A stretch of DNA of 64,000 bases from Brachypodium distachyon (GCF_000005505.3 NC_016131.3:14343501-14407500); one strand, 5' to 3'; shown: positions 1 to 12,559, counted from the stretch's first letter. The notes: generated from the letters alone by a model not told the origin. Translations and numbers: made by a program.

Positions 1-33
1 TACGAATTGAATTCCATGGAGCAGCTAATTCAC

Positions 34-3000
34 CTCACGGCATCCATCTTTTCCTTGACCTAAAATTCTTCGTCCTTGAACTCCAAGACGATCTGTCGAG
101 GGAGAGAACACATTTAATTTGGTGAATTGTATAATTAAAACAATGCATATTCGATTGGTCATGGTTAATTAATAGACCAATATGGCAGAAATCTTGCAGC
201 AGAATATGTACATCAGCAAACTAACTGCATGCATGGAAGTTTTTCTCCAGAAACCAAGTTCACCTTAGTGTTGAGAAGAATGAAGTGGTACCAACACAAA
301 AAATTGCTTCAAAGTTTCTACATGGGGATATGTTATGGAGAGACCTACAAGGACAAGATTTGAGTAATACCTTGATTTACTTGAATTACTTCTTTGTTGC
401 TCAATATTTCCACTGTTTCTGATGTCATATTTCTGACATCACAACCAATTAACAGAGGTGCCTGAGACATGACAAAGAAGGACATTCACTAGTCAGCGCA
501 TTTTAAAATGATAACAGATCTTGTGCATCCACCAACGAGCTCCTGTTTTACAAGCATTATGCATATATGTAATATAATATGCAAGGAAAAACTGATTGTA
601 AAATTTATCATATATGTTTCACGAAATGTTCCTAGAATTTGACACTATTATAAGCTAACCCATTGAGAACATATGAATCCAAACTATTAGTGCTGCACCA
701 ATTTGTGTTACTCATACCCAATAAATTATGCTCGTTCTACATTTCTCTATGGCGTTATCTCAAACTGAAGGCCAGGACATAAAAATATTTTTTTTTCATT
801 AACTCTTTAGCTTTCTTCTTGATCCATAAACAGAACAAACAGAAGGAGTGAATTCAAGGAAACCATAAACCATTGGCCTAATCCTAGTGATTACAAATGC
901 ACTTGGTGAACTGTTACCTTCATGAGAGCCCAGATGCTGAAATGTGCACGGTACTCGGCAAACGTCATGCCACCATTTCCAACTTCCAGCATGTCCGGAT
1001 CTGCAAAACAGTGTCACTTCAATACTAGTAGTATAGAGAATTCTTTGGTCACTTCAATACCAGAACTTCAGAAATAGTAGAAAGCTTGTATTCCTCACTA
1101 CATAGTTACCATTCCATCCACCTGGTCCAGCATATGATGCCCACTTGTTATTCTTATCAGCAATGTCAGTCATGCTTGTGTTTTACACACGAAACAGATA
1201 AGTCAGTTTCGCAACACATCTGCAGATTCTTTATTGTTCGTTTCAGGAAATAGCATGAATCACCTTTTCCATGTATCCTGTATATCATCTGTTGTACGCC
1301 AACTATTTCCAACTTTGCCAGCCCATAAAGCTGGATCATCCTGGCCCCTATCAGAGAACACACATCTAAATTCAACAAGGTGGAGGTTGACCACGACCCA
1401 CAACTGCTATTTCTTTCCTAATAATTAACTGGCGTACCATTCACACAGAGAGTAGAATATCTGGCGCCCAGTTGTATTTAGAGCATCACGCATTGGAGGA
1501 TACCTGACATTATGGCATCATGGAACAAACTTTAGCACTATATATTAGGGAAACTGTTCTGTAAAGCATGTGGCAGAGACAAAGGGAAGACATGCGACCA
1601 TACCTTTCCTTTGGCTTTATTCCCAAATTGTAACAGTTGTCATACTTTAGATAGTCAACACCCTGGACCAAAAAAAAAAATCACAAAGTCATATATTACT
1701 GGATTATCTTCGTGTTCAATGCATAGTTAAGATAGAACACCCAAAAATATGTTCTTCAAATTTTTATTGCAGGTTGTGCAGCAACTCTTCTATACATCAA
1801 TAATTCTGTAAAAATGCTTCTAGCTCATACCCAGGAAGCAAAAAGGGATGCATCATCCTTTTCGTGATGGAGCGATCCTGGTCGAACTTGACAAGTAAAT
1901 ACCCTGAAAGGTCTAACTGATATGAATTATTCTTAACCATGACACATTAAAAACCATAAAAGGCAGCAATTTAAAGCATCTATAGCTGGACTACTTGCTT
2001 ACCCGGCATCAGAGTAGATGCCAAGTTTTAGACCTTTTCCATGCACATAGTCCGCAAGTGATTTGATTCCAGAAGGGAAAGTCTTGGGATCAGGTAGCAA
2101 TTGATCCTACATGTTACAGGAAAATATATATAAAAAAATTGTACAGGTGTACTCATGATGTGTGTATTTTTATAGGCATAAACGAGATTAACACAACGCA
2201 AATCACATGCACAGGGAACGGATCCAGTTATCATCAACATGAGAAAAAATCGTTACTTTTTATGCGGTAATCGTCTCATTTAAGCTTTAACATCATACTA
2301 CATGGTAAAAAAACATACAGATTTAAACTCCCAAACAGAGTATGACCATGTATCAAAGCACAATACAGTTGGGAAAATCATGGTAGGGAGTATGAACCGG
2401 ATTACCTTTTTCCCTCGTTTTACATACGACCAACAATCATCTGAAAAGAATGGACCAACACAATTAGAGACAACACAAAAAAATACTTCATGTTAGGCCA
2501 ACAGTAGGTAGTGTGAAGCCAAGTAATGTACCGATGTTTACATAGTTGTATCCCAAATCAGCGAGCCCCGTCGAGACCAATGCATCAGCTGTCACAAAAG
2601 TTGAGGGGAAAAACTTTGACATGATGTCTGAGTAAACTCTGCTCTGGACTCCAAACAACGGCATTACAGGCAAAACAAACACTAGTGCTACCTGCAAACA
2701 CGTGGCAATGTGCCTAAGCGTCGTATGCCTATGTGGCTACCTGTAAACATGTGGCACTGTTGGACTGTTCTTGTGGTCTACTACAGTGCTTCTGCAGTTT
2801 GCACTTGTGATGAAGTCAATGTGTGCCTAAGCATCATTCGATATAAACTTGGAACAGACCCTAAAATGAAATAAATACGATTGCGATGGGGAATTGCGGA
2901 TTTAACAGAGAAGATTTTTACAGGGATCCGGGGTGGGGGAAGGCGGTCGAACCTGTCTCGCGGATGAGCGTCTCGTTGATGTTGCAGGCGAAGAAATTCC

Positions 3001-3317
3001 AGCTGTTCCACCTGCGCGCGCGAACCGATTAATTACAAACAGACTGCAGGCGCAAGGCAGAACAGCAGCAGCAGCAGCAGATGCGCGCTAGCGGGGAGCA
3101 GAGGAAGAAATTACCCCATCTGGGGCACGAGCGCGAGGCCGTTGTTGAGCTGCAACCTGCCGTAGTTGGAGGTGTCGTAGAGCCGCCGCAGCGCTGCCGT
3201 GCCGAGCGGCGCGATGCCCCTCGCCGCCGCCGCCGCCAGCGTCCCCGTCGGCGAGAGGACGGCGGCGAGGGAGATGAGGAGGAGGAGGAGCGGGAGGCGG
3301 GGCGTCCCCATCGCCAT
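34..3317 (-). CDS. Alpha-galactosidase, glycoside hydrolase family 27 (3' end outside window)
   Basis: Predicted to remove terminal alpha-1,6-galactose from raffinose-type sugars, galactolipids or galactomannan. I traced 13 exons by GT/AG sites and unbroken GH27 homology: 3317-3115, 3011-2953, 2588-2532, 2440-2406, 2106-2003, 1903-1831, 1662-1604, 1503-1438, 1347-1264, 1174-1110, 1000-918, 461-371, 92-34. The last visible exon ends at a GT donor, so the C-terminal beta domain lies to the left of the window. Exon 1 starts with an ATG and a leucine-rich signal peptide followed by an alanine-rich stretch, which suggests secretion to the wall or vacuole. Family landmarks are present in order: [43 protein letters not shown] (nucleophile Asp), the WRTTDDI segment that carries the acid/base Asp in the family, and [12 protein letters not shown] saw no stop or frameshift in the traced exons. 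Function is secure at family level; the in vivo substrate is not known. Confidence 0.93.
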
Positions 3318-3733
3318 GTCTGCCGCGTTCCCGACGCTTCTCGGCGCACGCTGCCGCTGCCCTTCCTCCGGATTCGGAGCCGCTCCCCGACGCCGCCCGT
3401 GCCGCCTTCTAGTGGTTGTTTACTTCAGCCGCCGGCACGTGGAGCCCTTGTCTGACTGACAGATGCGTTAATGCATTATCCACTCTGTGCTTTGACAAAT
3501 CTGCCGATGAAATCACACTGATAATGAAATCGGGAGCTTGCTCCTTATTCCAAAAAAAAAATGTGCCGATGAAATTTTTATGCCACAATTTAGAAAGATC
3601 ATGAATACATGATGCACGCTACCGTGTGCATTATATTATCCGATCGATTGTGATCTACACGTATCTACTTACTCAGCTAGCCGCCCGGAGAGTGACATTA
3701 ATCACACTGATAATTAAGTTTCTACAATCCTTG

Positions 3734-3944
3734 CTCCGTTTTAAAGTAGTTGTACATTTGCCATAATTCAAACTTCTCTGACTTTGTAGAAAAATACAAT
3801 AAAATTTGCAACACCAATTTAGTTTCATCGTACTCTTCATAATTTATTCATGTAGATATTGATATAGTTTTACATAAATTTAATCGAATTTCACTAAGCT
3901 TATAACTTAAAACAAACATGAACATACAACTATTGAAAACGGAG
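3734..3944. mobile_element. Degenerate Stowaway-like MITE
   Basis: The left end CTCCGTTTTAAAGTAGTTGTA is matched in inverted orientation by the right end, which reads TACAACTATTGAAAACGGAG. The interior of about 170 bp is AT-rich and non-coding. The truncated CTCCGT terminus resembles the Stowaway consensus CTCCCTCCGT. It lies upstream of the alpha-galactosidase start and could contribute regulatory sequence, but nothing seen here shows that. Confidence 0.6.
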
Positions 3945-4010
3945 AGAACACTGGTACAACTATACAACTAATGGTGATGGTGCCATACCACCGGCCTGCA
4001 CATCTTGTTC

Positions 4011-4050
4011 TGATCATCAATGTTTGCTTCTGATCATCAATGTTTGCTTC
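4011..4050. repeat. 20-bp tandem duplication
   Basis: The unit TGATCATCAATGTTTGCTTC occurs twice in direct succession with no mismatch. Confidence 0.85.
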
Positions 4051-5684
4051 AACGTTTCTAAATAAAGCAGGTCCCGTTTGTAGTACTACTACTGGATCAG
4101 ATCAGTCTCTTTCGGGGTCATGGCTTGCACGCTAACCAAGCACGTACATACACTGACACGGACATGGCATATTCGAATCAGGTTCCGAATCATCAAAGAG
4201 GCTGCCCGCTCTCGGGACAAATGGGCCGATTGATAGAATCACTACCTCCCTTTTTTACGGAATGGGCTTCTGCCGCACACACTAAATCAAACGGCCCATT
4301 ATGCTTGGTGCTGCTTGACAGGTCGATCTGGATTTCGCTGCAGGCTAGTAACGGGCTGGCGCTAAGCGGCCCTGTGACGGTCCAATAAAAGGTTCCGCAG
4401 AAGAGGCCCAGTGGGCCGATAGACAGCCCCGCGTTCACGGTTCACGTCAGAACCCAGCAGAGCAGGACTGCAAGATCCTTTGTACGTTGCGCTTGTTCTT
4501 TAGCTATAGCTTCCTGATGAGTGATGACCTGCTATCTAATCTGTAGTCTGTCCCGGACAGATCGATCGATTTTTGGCACCGGAAGCTGACGGCGCCACGC
4601 ATGGCCCCGGTGACCTCACGTCGCACTTCTGGGTCAGTATTCTTGTTGACAACATTATTTGGTTGAGTGGATCCGTCTACCTTGAAAAGTCGTCAAGCTC
4701 TGCTGCTCATTGCAGCTACTCCAGCAGCCTAGCAGCCACACTGGGGCTGGGCACGAGAAAGGGAAAGGGGTCCAGATCGATGCTGGTCTCATCTTTCCTG
4801 CTCCTGCTCCATGTCCTGTCCGATCCCATTGGCATTTGCAGGACATGACAGACAGCAAGCCCCAGGAGGATCATCCATTGGCTCTGCTGCATGCACGCAT
4901 CCATCAGCTAGCAAAATCAGCAGGCGGCCCATGCATGCAGATAAGCCCGTGTGTGCGTCCTGGGAAACTGACACATCAATCGACATGCAATGCAATGCAT
5001 GGCTATGGCAGGAAGGGGGGTTTTCTGGGCGTCCGTTTCTTCAGTTGGTACCCCTGGAGTTCCTGGACTGGAGGATAACAGCAGTGCAGGCACAGCACGG
5101 GCGAAAGAACTTGCATGTAGCATGCTGCTGTCAAGACTCGAGAGGGAGGATAAGCCCATCATCTCTTTTCTTCTTCTTTTCGCAAAGGATGTTCTCCCTT
5201 TCTTCTTTCTTTTTGCAAGTAGCACCGTCCAAGTGGGCAGATAATGCTCAAGCGGCTTCTTTTTTTTTTTAATTTAGTCATCTGTGGCACTGTGGACTCT
5301 GTACTATTATTTTTTTTCCCTCCAAGAATGAACTTTCTGTTGATCATGAGCGCACAAGACCAAGAAATCTGGAGGCTGAAGCATCAGCAGATTGCACGTG
5401 GGATCTGAAGAAATCTGAACACTGAGCAAGTAACCTGACGCACGCCTAGCTTGTAGTACTATCAGACATCAGTATTCAGTAAGCTGAAAAAACAGAATTT
5501 TGTACAGGTGCGTCCATGCGTAGATCCATGCGTGCACAGCAATAGCATCAACGGATTGATCATCGGCAAACAACAGAAAACAGAGTTGTTCCAAAAACGA
5601 AAAAACTGAACGCAGGTATATTGCACGACCTTACTCTCGTAGCAGCAGCCGATCGAGATTCGAGAACGTATTGAGTCTAATTAA

Positions 5685-6479
5685 CTAGCGTTCGCGGCCT
5701 TTGCTTTGGCCGTGGCCGATGGTCGCGTGGAGCCGTGGAGGAGCCAGTAAGGCGCGGCGGAAGGCGGCGACGATGGCGCGGTGGTGGTCGGCGGCGTTGA
5801 GGGCTAGATAACACGCCAGCAGCTCCTCCAGTCCCCGGTCGTCTCCGTCGTCAGCGGCCGCCATCATCATCATCTCTGCCATGCTCGCAAGGAAATCCTC
5901 CTCAGGGTCCGCCGACTCCTTCACCACCACCAAGCTCTCCCGCAGCCACCGCCGCCACGCCGGACGCCTCTGCTCCTTCATCCCCTTCCCCCCGCCGCTC
6001 AGCTTCCGCCGCCGCATGAGCCTGGCCGTCGGCGACATGGCCGGCGATGCCGCGACGCCGTCCGAGGGGCTGGTGGCGGCGGGCCTGGTGAGGATGGGCC
6101 GCAGCTTGAGATCGAGCTCCGGGAGCGTCGGCATCGGCATCGGCATCGGCATGGCCTTCTTGACCAGGCCGAAGCTGGAGCGGTCGACGTCGAAGACGAT
6201 GTCCGCGTGCTGCCGCTGCGGGCTAAGCGGGAACCGCGTGTCCCGGACCTTAGGGTGGCTGCCATGGCCATGGCCGCCGCCCTTGGTGCTGCCGGTGCAA
6301 CCACGACGGTCTCCACTCGGCACGTAGTAGGACGCTCTGTTCGCCGCCAACGGCGCCGCCGGAGCACGATCGCTTCCCGGCGGCTTGCTCGCGAGATCTC
6401 TTGCCGATTCATCGGCGGCGGCGGCAGCTGCAGCAGCGCTTCTCTTGCGGCGCAGCCTGTAGAACCAGGAGCCCGGCAT
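5685..6479 (-). CDS. OVATE family protein (OFP), intronless
   Basis: 264-residue protein. The C-terminal OVATE domain (DUF623, roughly residues 185-250) is recognisable from VVVKESADPEEDFLASMAEM and the following GLEELLACYLALNAADHHRAIVAAFRRAL. OFPs are plant nuclear regulators, generally transcriptional repressors, that partner TALE homeodomain proteins and affect organ shape and secondary growth; that role is inferred from the family. The N-terminus (GSWFYRLRRKRS) is basic and may contain a nuclear localisation signal. The middle is low-complexity, with poly-Ala near residues 15-22, a GHGHGS stretch and an MPMPMPMP repeat near residue 110. The single exon is typical of the family. The start is the first ATG in frame, and its context fits the conserved MPGSWFYRL-like OFP start. 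Both ends are intact. Confidence 0.9.
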   Translation of the reverse strand: MPGSWFYRLRRKRSAAAAAAAADESARDLASKPPGSDRAPAAPLAANRASYYVPSGDRRGCTGSTKGGGHGHGSHPKVRDTRFPLSPQRQHADIVFDVDRSSFGLVKKAMPMPMPMPTLPELDLKLRPILTRPAATSPSDGVAASPAMSPTARLMRRRKLSGGGKGMKEQRRPAWRRWLRESLVVVKESADPEEDFLASMAEMMMMAAADDGDDRGLEELLACYLALNAADHHRAIVAAFRRALLAPPRLHATIGHGQSKGRER

Positions 6480-9400
6480 CGTTATGAGGTGCGAAGGCGG
6501 TGTGGAGTGCTCTGGACTAGTTTGGACTGTGCGGTTGCTTTTTATCGCGGGAAAGCATGCCGCGGGGAGGCAGAGGAGGACAGACAGGAGCAGCGGTGGA
6601 AAAGTCTAAACGGCACCTCGTAACAATCGTTTAGACATATTTTGTTGGAAGAAAGGAGTATTATACTTGCTGCAGGCTCACGGCACAAAGTCAAAATTAA
6701 CGTTTCGATGCGAGGTCTCTGTGTTTGTGGGGACTGAAGTGAAGACGGGAGTACCATGAGCGGTTCCAGAACAGGGCACGGGTCTTGTGTGTTTACCATT
6801 CCGAAAACACACAATAGATACATCTATTTTTTAACAAATTTGAGATAAAAATTATCAAACGGAAGGAAGGAGTACTTATTTTATCTTGTCCAATCCATCT
6901 CTGCGACGACTAAACCTGGATGTCAGGTCTAATGTACGTAGCAGAAGGTGGGCTGATTGTTACCAAGAGTATGACACAAGGCAGGCAGCTATGATTCGGT
7001 GCCTGCAGGTTACAGGGTACATTGAGCGTTTCCAAAAGTTTTCTCTTTTCTTCAAAGATTTTCCAAAAGTCCAAAGCTTTTTGGTCCACCACGCACCCAT
7101 GGATGATCGATGCACCGGTTTGCATGCTTTGGTCCTCCTGTGGCCTGTGGGGGCAAGCCAATAGCCTAGCTATGCGTTGCACACAACTTTGAACATCTAC
7201 TAGCTGATCCACTAGTGCAATCAGCCAGCCAACACAAACACCTAGAGATGCTCTACACAGTTGCATGCACCTGCGGATTGCTTTGATGTCGATTTCTCAA
7301 CAGAAATGGCGTGATCAGCTAGGCTAGCTAGATGAACCTGCAGTACAGGTTGGATGTTCAGAATTTCAGATATGCCTGCGCGGCCGCCTGCAATCAGATC
7401 CAACACTAGTTAATTACTGAAGCCCAGCTTCTTATAGAAACCTTTTTCGCAAAAAAAAAAGAGCTTCTTATAGAAAGCTCCAAATTCCAACAGATCAAAG
7501 TACACTGCATCTGTATGTTCCTGAATCAAAAAATTGATCATGTTTCTACTGATCCCCAGCAGAGGAATTAATCATTCGATCGGCGGCACGCATGTTTGAT
7601 CGCGCTCATGATTTATATCATCATCTCACGGTCGGAATTCATTCTGCCAGTGGTTGTGGGGACACTAGCTATAGCTACGGATTTAGATTAATCTCAATCC
7701 TGTAATGACTTGACAAGTGCAGATTGCAGACCACATCAGCCAGTTAACCCGTAACCCGTACGTGCATGCCAAATTGGCGATTAGGATCGCAGATTCGCGG
7801 GGATCCATCGAGCAACCACCGGCCTAAGCTTAGCCAGCGGATGCAGCTTAGATGGATATAGATACTACTAGTAGTACTAGATAGATATGCCTACCAGCGA
7901 CATCTCATGAACTGGGGGAGATCAAATTAAAAATCGAAGCAGACAGAAAACAACATTCCTGGACTTGAATAGCGACAACTCATGAACTGGGGGAGATCAA
8001 ATTAAAGATCGAAGTAGACAGAAAACAACATTCCTGGACTTGAATATGTGAGTACACGAGGACATGTAGCTGACTAGCTAGCTAGACTTTGGAGTTAGGC
8101 AGGTGGATGGTTGTATAAATTAAGATTGTGGTAGTGTTCTGTTAGGTACGGAACGATTGATATATGGAGTATATCGATTGGATGGAAGAAGAAAGGGGAA
8201 GAAAAATTAGTGAGGCGGCCAGTGCGCCATGATTGCCGCTTTACAAAATCTTACTCGAACAACGCCGTCAGTGTTAATTTCGTACGTACCCAAATGATGG
8301 GCAAAGTTTTCAGTAATGATCATGCAGCGAGTAATCTACAGTACGTACTGAATCGCCATGCCGACGCACCACATAACGATGCATGAGAGATGGAAAGGAA
8401 GAAGTAATTAAGAAGACATATATGTTGACTTGGCCGTTTTTCTTCTTCGTGTTACATCTGGATATATAAAGTAAACTTAGCAAAATACAAAAGTAGAGCG
8501 ATACAAAAGTCGTGTTTAATGGTACTCCGTAGTAAGTATATATGATCAGTGGCCGACTGGCATCATTTTTTTGGTGTGACAAAATCTACCGGTTGTGCTG
8601 ATGAGATGGAGTACACTGACTGACAGAGGACCATGTACGTAGTGTGTATCCGGGAAAAGGGAAAGGCCGGACAGAAGGAATGTTTGGCGTCCACGTACGC
8701 ACTGCTATAGCGTATGATCCCGTCGTACTATACGGGGACCGGCTAGCAATGGGCGGACCGTTCGGTGCCGGACCACGGCCCCGGCTTTAAAGCTGCTTAT
8801 TTCGTTGCACGCGCGGCGCTCATCAAATCCAATGCGACGTTATTCCGTTCCTTCACTCCATCTGCAGCCTGGCGTGGCGGCCCGGTACGGTTGCAACCGC
8901 AGGGACGCGATTCGGTTTGTGATGAATTGAGAGTTCCATCGCGGGGCGGCATGGACGCGTGTGGCCGGTCACTGGCCGGCACCGACCGTTCGATATCTAT
9001 TTGGATCGTGACGGGGCCAAACCATATAAAAACGATGTATTTTACGCGAGTACGTACGTTGCATGCACGGTGGCACACGGTGAGAACTCGAGTTCGTTGG
9101 CACACGGTCCATGGAGACAGAAGCGTCCACGAAGCATCAGTCAGCACTACGGCCCCGTTGGTGTCCAGTCCCCGATGTGCTAATTGTAGGAGCATTTATT
9201 TTGTTCGTCCTGAAAAAAAAAAGGTCTAGTGTCTCACATTTTTTTTTAGAACAAGTATAGTGGCTCACATCACATAATCACCTTTTTTTTGGAGAAAATA
9301 CACATAATCATCTTTGACCTGGATCGCATAATGAACGAGATGGCAGGAGAAGAATTCAGTAGCCAAGGCCGGCCCGACCGCCCACCGGCCCAAGAAGCCC

Positions 9401-9634
9401 ACAAGCAAATAACACAACGAGTATTGGGTATCTGGGCCGAAATCCAGAACAAATCGTTCTGGACAAGGGATACAATCCGACGCAAGCGCAAGAACATATG
9501 AACAAACCGACTCCCCTTCGATCCTGTACCCAGAAACCCCAAACCGACTCAGATCATTCCAACCAACATATACCTGGTGTCCTTAGATCTATCCATCCAC
9601 CCAACCCAATCGCGAGACACGTACCACGAAGAAG
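6480..9634. other. Intergenic: OFP promoter side and upstream of the first F-box gene
   Basis: About 3.1 kb with no gene recognised. It holds the presumed OFP promoter, a 75-bp tandem repeat at 7896-8045, and the 5' flank of F-box gene 1 from about 9190. That flank is recognisably duplicated in front of F-box gene 2 (near 12186-12400). The 154-codon plus-strand frame at 8765-9229 shows no motif or domain and is not called. Confidence 0.6.
7896..8045. repeat. 75-bp direct tandem repeat, two copies
   Basis: Copies at 7896-7970 and 7971-8045 differ at about four positions. Each contains AACTGGGGGAGATCAAATTA and ends with ACATTCCTGGACTTGAATA. Non-coding; a recent local duplication. Confidence 0.9.
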
Positions 9635-11380
9635 ATGGCCGCCGCCGCCGACCGTCTCTCCGTCCTCCCGGACGCCGTGCTCCACCGCGTCCTCTCCTTC
9701 GCGGAAGCAAAGGACGCCGCGGCGACCTCCGCGCTCTCCCGCCGCTGGCGCCCGCTCTGGCACCAGACAACCGCCGTCAACCTCGACAGCCGGCCCTACC
9801 GCTACCACGACGATTCCCCTGACCCCAAGTACGACGCCTTCTTCAGCCACGCCCACGCCGCCTTCCGCCACCGCTCGTGCCGCCCCGGCAGCCCTATCCG
9901 CCGCGGATACCGACGAAGCAATGGCGACGGCGGGGAAAGAGGCCTGATCATGAGGCTGACGCTCTCCCTGGAGATCGGCGCCTACCGCAGCGGCAGGCCC
10001 TGGAAGCCCGACCCGGAAGACGACGGCCGGGCCACGGCGCTCCTCGCCGACCCGGCCGTGGCCGGGCTGGAAGAGCTCCGCATCAGTTGCGAGGAGGAGA
10101 GTGAGTACTCGTACCACTACGGCCCGCCGCTGTCCTACCTGCCGTGCGCCGCCACGCTCCGTGTGCTGGAGCTGCGCCGCTGCAAGCTCGACTCACCGCC
10201 ACCGACGACGACGACGACGCTGGCCTTGCCACGGCTGACAGACCTGCAGCTGCACGGCTGCTTCCTCCAAGAAGGGTGCCTGCAGGCCCTCGTCGACGCC
10301 GCTCCGGGGCTCACAACCCTGTCGCTGTTGGACGTCCTTCATACGCCGGCTGGTGGTTCTTCCGCCGAGGAGCGGCGGCGGCCGCGGGCCTACGACCACG
10401 ACACGCAGGGCTGTTCCAGGCTGCCTCTCCGGCTCCGCTGCCCGGCGCTCACCGCCTTCTTCCTGCAGATAAACCCCAGCGAGAGCGGGTCCAAGCCTGA
10501 TGCCGATAGCGGCATCGAGCTCGACATGCCGAGCCTGCGCTTCTTCCGGTACCGGGGATTCCCCGTCAAGCTCTCGCTGACGTCGCCGGCGCCGGCACTG
10601 GAGCGAGTCGATATGTACACTAGGCACCACGGGCACTACCTCTGGAAGCTGGAGCCCACATCGCGCATGCTAAGAAGCTTCTCCAGCATGAGGGCGCTCA
10701 AGCTGAGGCTGGATTTAATCGAGGACATCGTCACTGCCGCCGCCGGCGGAGATGCAGAAGAAGAAGGTGGCCTACCCACGTTCCCGAACCTCAAGCTCCT
10801 CGAACTCGACGCGGAATACCAGTACAAGGAAAGCGGCACGGCGGCGGCAATGGCGTGGCTGCTCGGCTCCTGCCCGGCCATGGCCGACCTCCTCCGGCTC
10901 AGCCTCGACATGCAATGGGACTACCACCACCGTGAAAGGACCAAGGCGGCGTGTGGCCCCTTCGGCGTATCCATGGACCGGTTCCAGAGGCTGGCGTCCA
11001 TGTCCGCCGCGCACCGCGGAGTCGTCGAGCTCGGCGAGGTCTCGGAGCTCCCGGCTGCCATGACGACATCCAGCTGCCTGGGGACGAGCCTTCGGAAGGT
11101 GACGCTGCGGTTCAAGGCCAAGGAGGTCAACTGCTTCCAGGTCCAGCTCGCCAGGTTCCTGGCGGAGAACGCCATGGTTCTCGAGGAGATGCACGTCGAC
11201 AACGGGAGCTGGTTCTGGCCGGACCACCTCTGCCACAAAGTGCCGAGATGGAGAGCCGAATCGTTCAAGAAGAGGAAACTAATGGACACTGCCGGCTTCC
11301 GGGTGTACCAGCTAGACAGCCCAGTGGCAGATTCTAGTAACAAGCGAGCACGCTACGACTACGATTCTGATTTCGATTGA
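9635..11380 (+). CDS. F-box/LRR-type protein 1, intact
   Basis: 581-residue intronless protein. The N-terminal F-box (residues about 6-45) is clear: DRLSVLPDAVLHRVLSF followed by SALSRRWRPLW. Proteins of this architecture are presumed substrate receptors of SCF ubiquitin ligases, binding SKP1 through the F-box; the target is unknown. Downstream are leucine-rich segments such as LRVLELRRCKL and LPRLTDLQLHGC, and a conserved C-terminal block (SLRKVTLRFKAKEVNCFQVQ, then MVLEEMHVDNGSWFWPDHLC, then DTAGFRVYQL) shared with the other members here. The C-terminal tail is acidic, ending DYDSDFD. The start ATG is supported by the identical MAAA(A)DRLS start in all three intact copies. The duplicated 5' flank includes GAACGAGATGGCAGGAGAAG. 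Grass F-box genes of this kind expand rapidly by tandem duplication. Confidence 0.93.
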   Translation: MAAAADRLSVLPDAVLHRVLSFAEAKDAAATSALSRRWRPLWHQTTAVNLDSRPYRYHDDSPDPKYDAFFSHAHAAFRHRSCRPGSPIRRGYRRSNGDGGERGLIMRLTLSLEIGAYRSGRPWKPDPEDDGRATALLADPAVAGLEELRISCEEESEYSYHYGPPLSYLPCAATLRVLELRRCKLDSPPPTTTTTLALPRLTDLQLHGCFLQEGCLQALVDAAPGLTTLSLLDVLHTPAGGSSAEERRRPRAYDHDTQGCSRLPLRLRCPALTAFFLQINPSESGSKPDADSGIELDMPSLRFFRYRGFPVKLSLTSPAPALERVDMYTRHHGHYLWKLEPTSRMLRSFSSMRALKLRLDLIEDIVTAAAGGDAEEEGGLPTFPNLKLLELDAEYQYKESGTAAAMAWLLGSCPAMADLLRLSLDMQWDYHHRERTKAACGPFGVSMDRFQRLASMSAAHRGVVELGEVSELPAAMTTSSCLGTSLRKVTLRFKAKEVNCFQVQLARFLAENAMVLEEMHVDNGSWFWPDHLCHKVPRWRAESFKKRKLMDTAGFRVYQLDSPVADSSNKRARYDYDSDFD

Positions 11381-12559
11381 AACTTTTGATTTGAACTGCA
11401 CATCTCTAACCAGAACAGAAATACAGAGTGGATGTTGTGCCTTCTTTGCCGTTCATTCAATAGTTAATTGTCGACCATGGCGCTTACGATCTGGCTTTAT
11501 TGATTTAATAGACAAAGTACAAAAGATTGATACATGAACGAACACAAATAACAAATATACGCAATAAAACTAAAAGTTTCATTGTATTCTTTCAAATTAA
11601 AGTTCTCTTGGTCCATGGCTTTGTAACGGGTTTGAGACAATGGCAAGAGTCAGTCACCAAGTGGGCCAAAAAGATTTTCTATCACTTGATGTATTGGGCG
11701 CCAAAAGGCTTCGCCCTTTTTTTTTTTCTTATGCAAACACGCCTATCAATTTCATGTTAATCCTAGCAAAGAGTTGCTATGGCTCAGCTTGTTACAGAAA
11801 AGAAATGAGAAGCAAGATAGCTACACTTAGGTACCTCCTGCTGATTCACGCCATGTAGTTAAACCAGATGCCCATCAGCTAGCAATACATTCCCACCATG
11901 ACTGAAAAGGAGAACTGTGCTAATCAAACTTGTACTGTTCTCTAATGACTCACGGAGAATGGACAACTAATAAGGAAAAAATTTGGATGCTTGCCTGCCG
12001 TTAAGAGCGCATCATCTTTCTGATTGGGAGATTCATTTGTAGTACTGTACTACGTTCTAGTTTAGATCATGTACGTAGTTCAGATTGGGAGTGAACTTCT
12101 TGAAAATCACGATTAAAGTCGATTGGGAGCAAACACCTCTCCCAGAGTATAGGCCTCCGTCGTGACGTATACCGATGTGCTAATTGTATTTTGTTTGTCC
12201 TGAAAAAAACCCGAAGGTATACTAGTTCGCATAATCTTTGACCAAAATCACATCATGACAACATTTTCTTTTTTTCAGGGTAACATCATGAACGAGATGG
12301 CAGGAGAAGAATTCAGTCAAGTCAGGCCCGATCGCCCAACAGGCCCACAAGCGAACACAACGAGTATTGGATATCTGGGCCGAAATCCAGAACGACTGGA
12401 TAATGATACAATGCTATGCAAGAGAAGAAAAAGAAAAAAAAGCTACTCCCTCTTCCCCTTCTTCTATCCTGGATCCAGAAACCAACTTTAGATCGTTCCA
12501 ACACATACCTAGAGACCTACCTAGATCAATCGCAGAGACACCGGACGCGTACCACGAAG
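11381..12559. other. Spacer between F-box genes 1 and 2, part of the tandem unit
   Basis: The left part is the 3' flank of F-box 1 (AACCAGAACAGAAATACAGA; a GTAACGGGTTTGAGA block near 11624). This flank recurs after F-box 2, F-box 3 and the F-box relic. The right part (from about 12175) is the 5' flank of F-box 2, matching that of F-box 1. No other gene is seen. Confidence 0.75.

Larger units (their letters stand above)
3318..5684. other. Intergenic: upstream of alpha-galactosidase, downstream of OFP
   Basis: No gene recognised. The stretch contains the presumed promoter of the alpha-galactosidase (at its left end), a degenerate MITE at 3734-3944, a 20-bp tandem duplication at 4011-4050, and poly-T runs near 5265 and 5308. 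The open frames here (up to about 150 codons on both strands around 4.1-5.3 kb) lack recognisable motifs and are treated as chance. Confidence 0.6.

Noticed and set aside
3081..3455. 124-codon plus-strand frame over the alpha-galactosidase first exon
   Set aside because: It is an antisense shadow of the GC-rich signal-peptide exon and is Arg/Glu-rich without domains.
4125..5272. Cluster of 60-150-codon frames on both strands
   Set aside because: No motifs, overlapping in several frames, no splice-supported continuity.
6207..6623. 138-codon plus-strand frame over the first OFP gene
   Set aside because: Antisense to a clear OVATE-family protein; composition is that of a shadow frame.
8765..9229. 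154-codon plus-strand frame upstream of F-box 1
   Set aside because: No domain, no homologue recognised, and the 3' part overlaps flank sequence with poly-A; not enough to call a gene.
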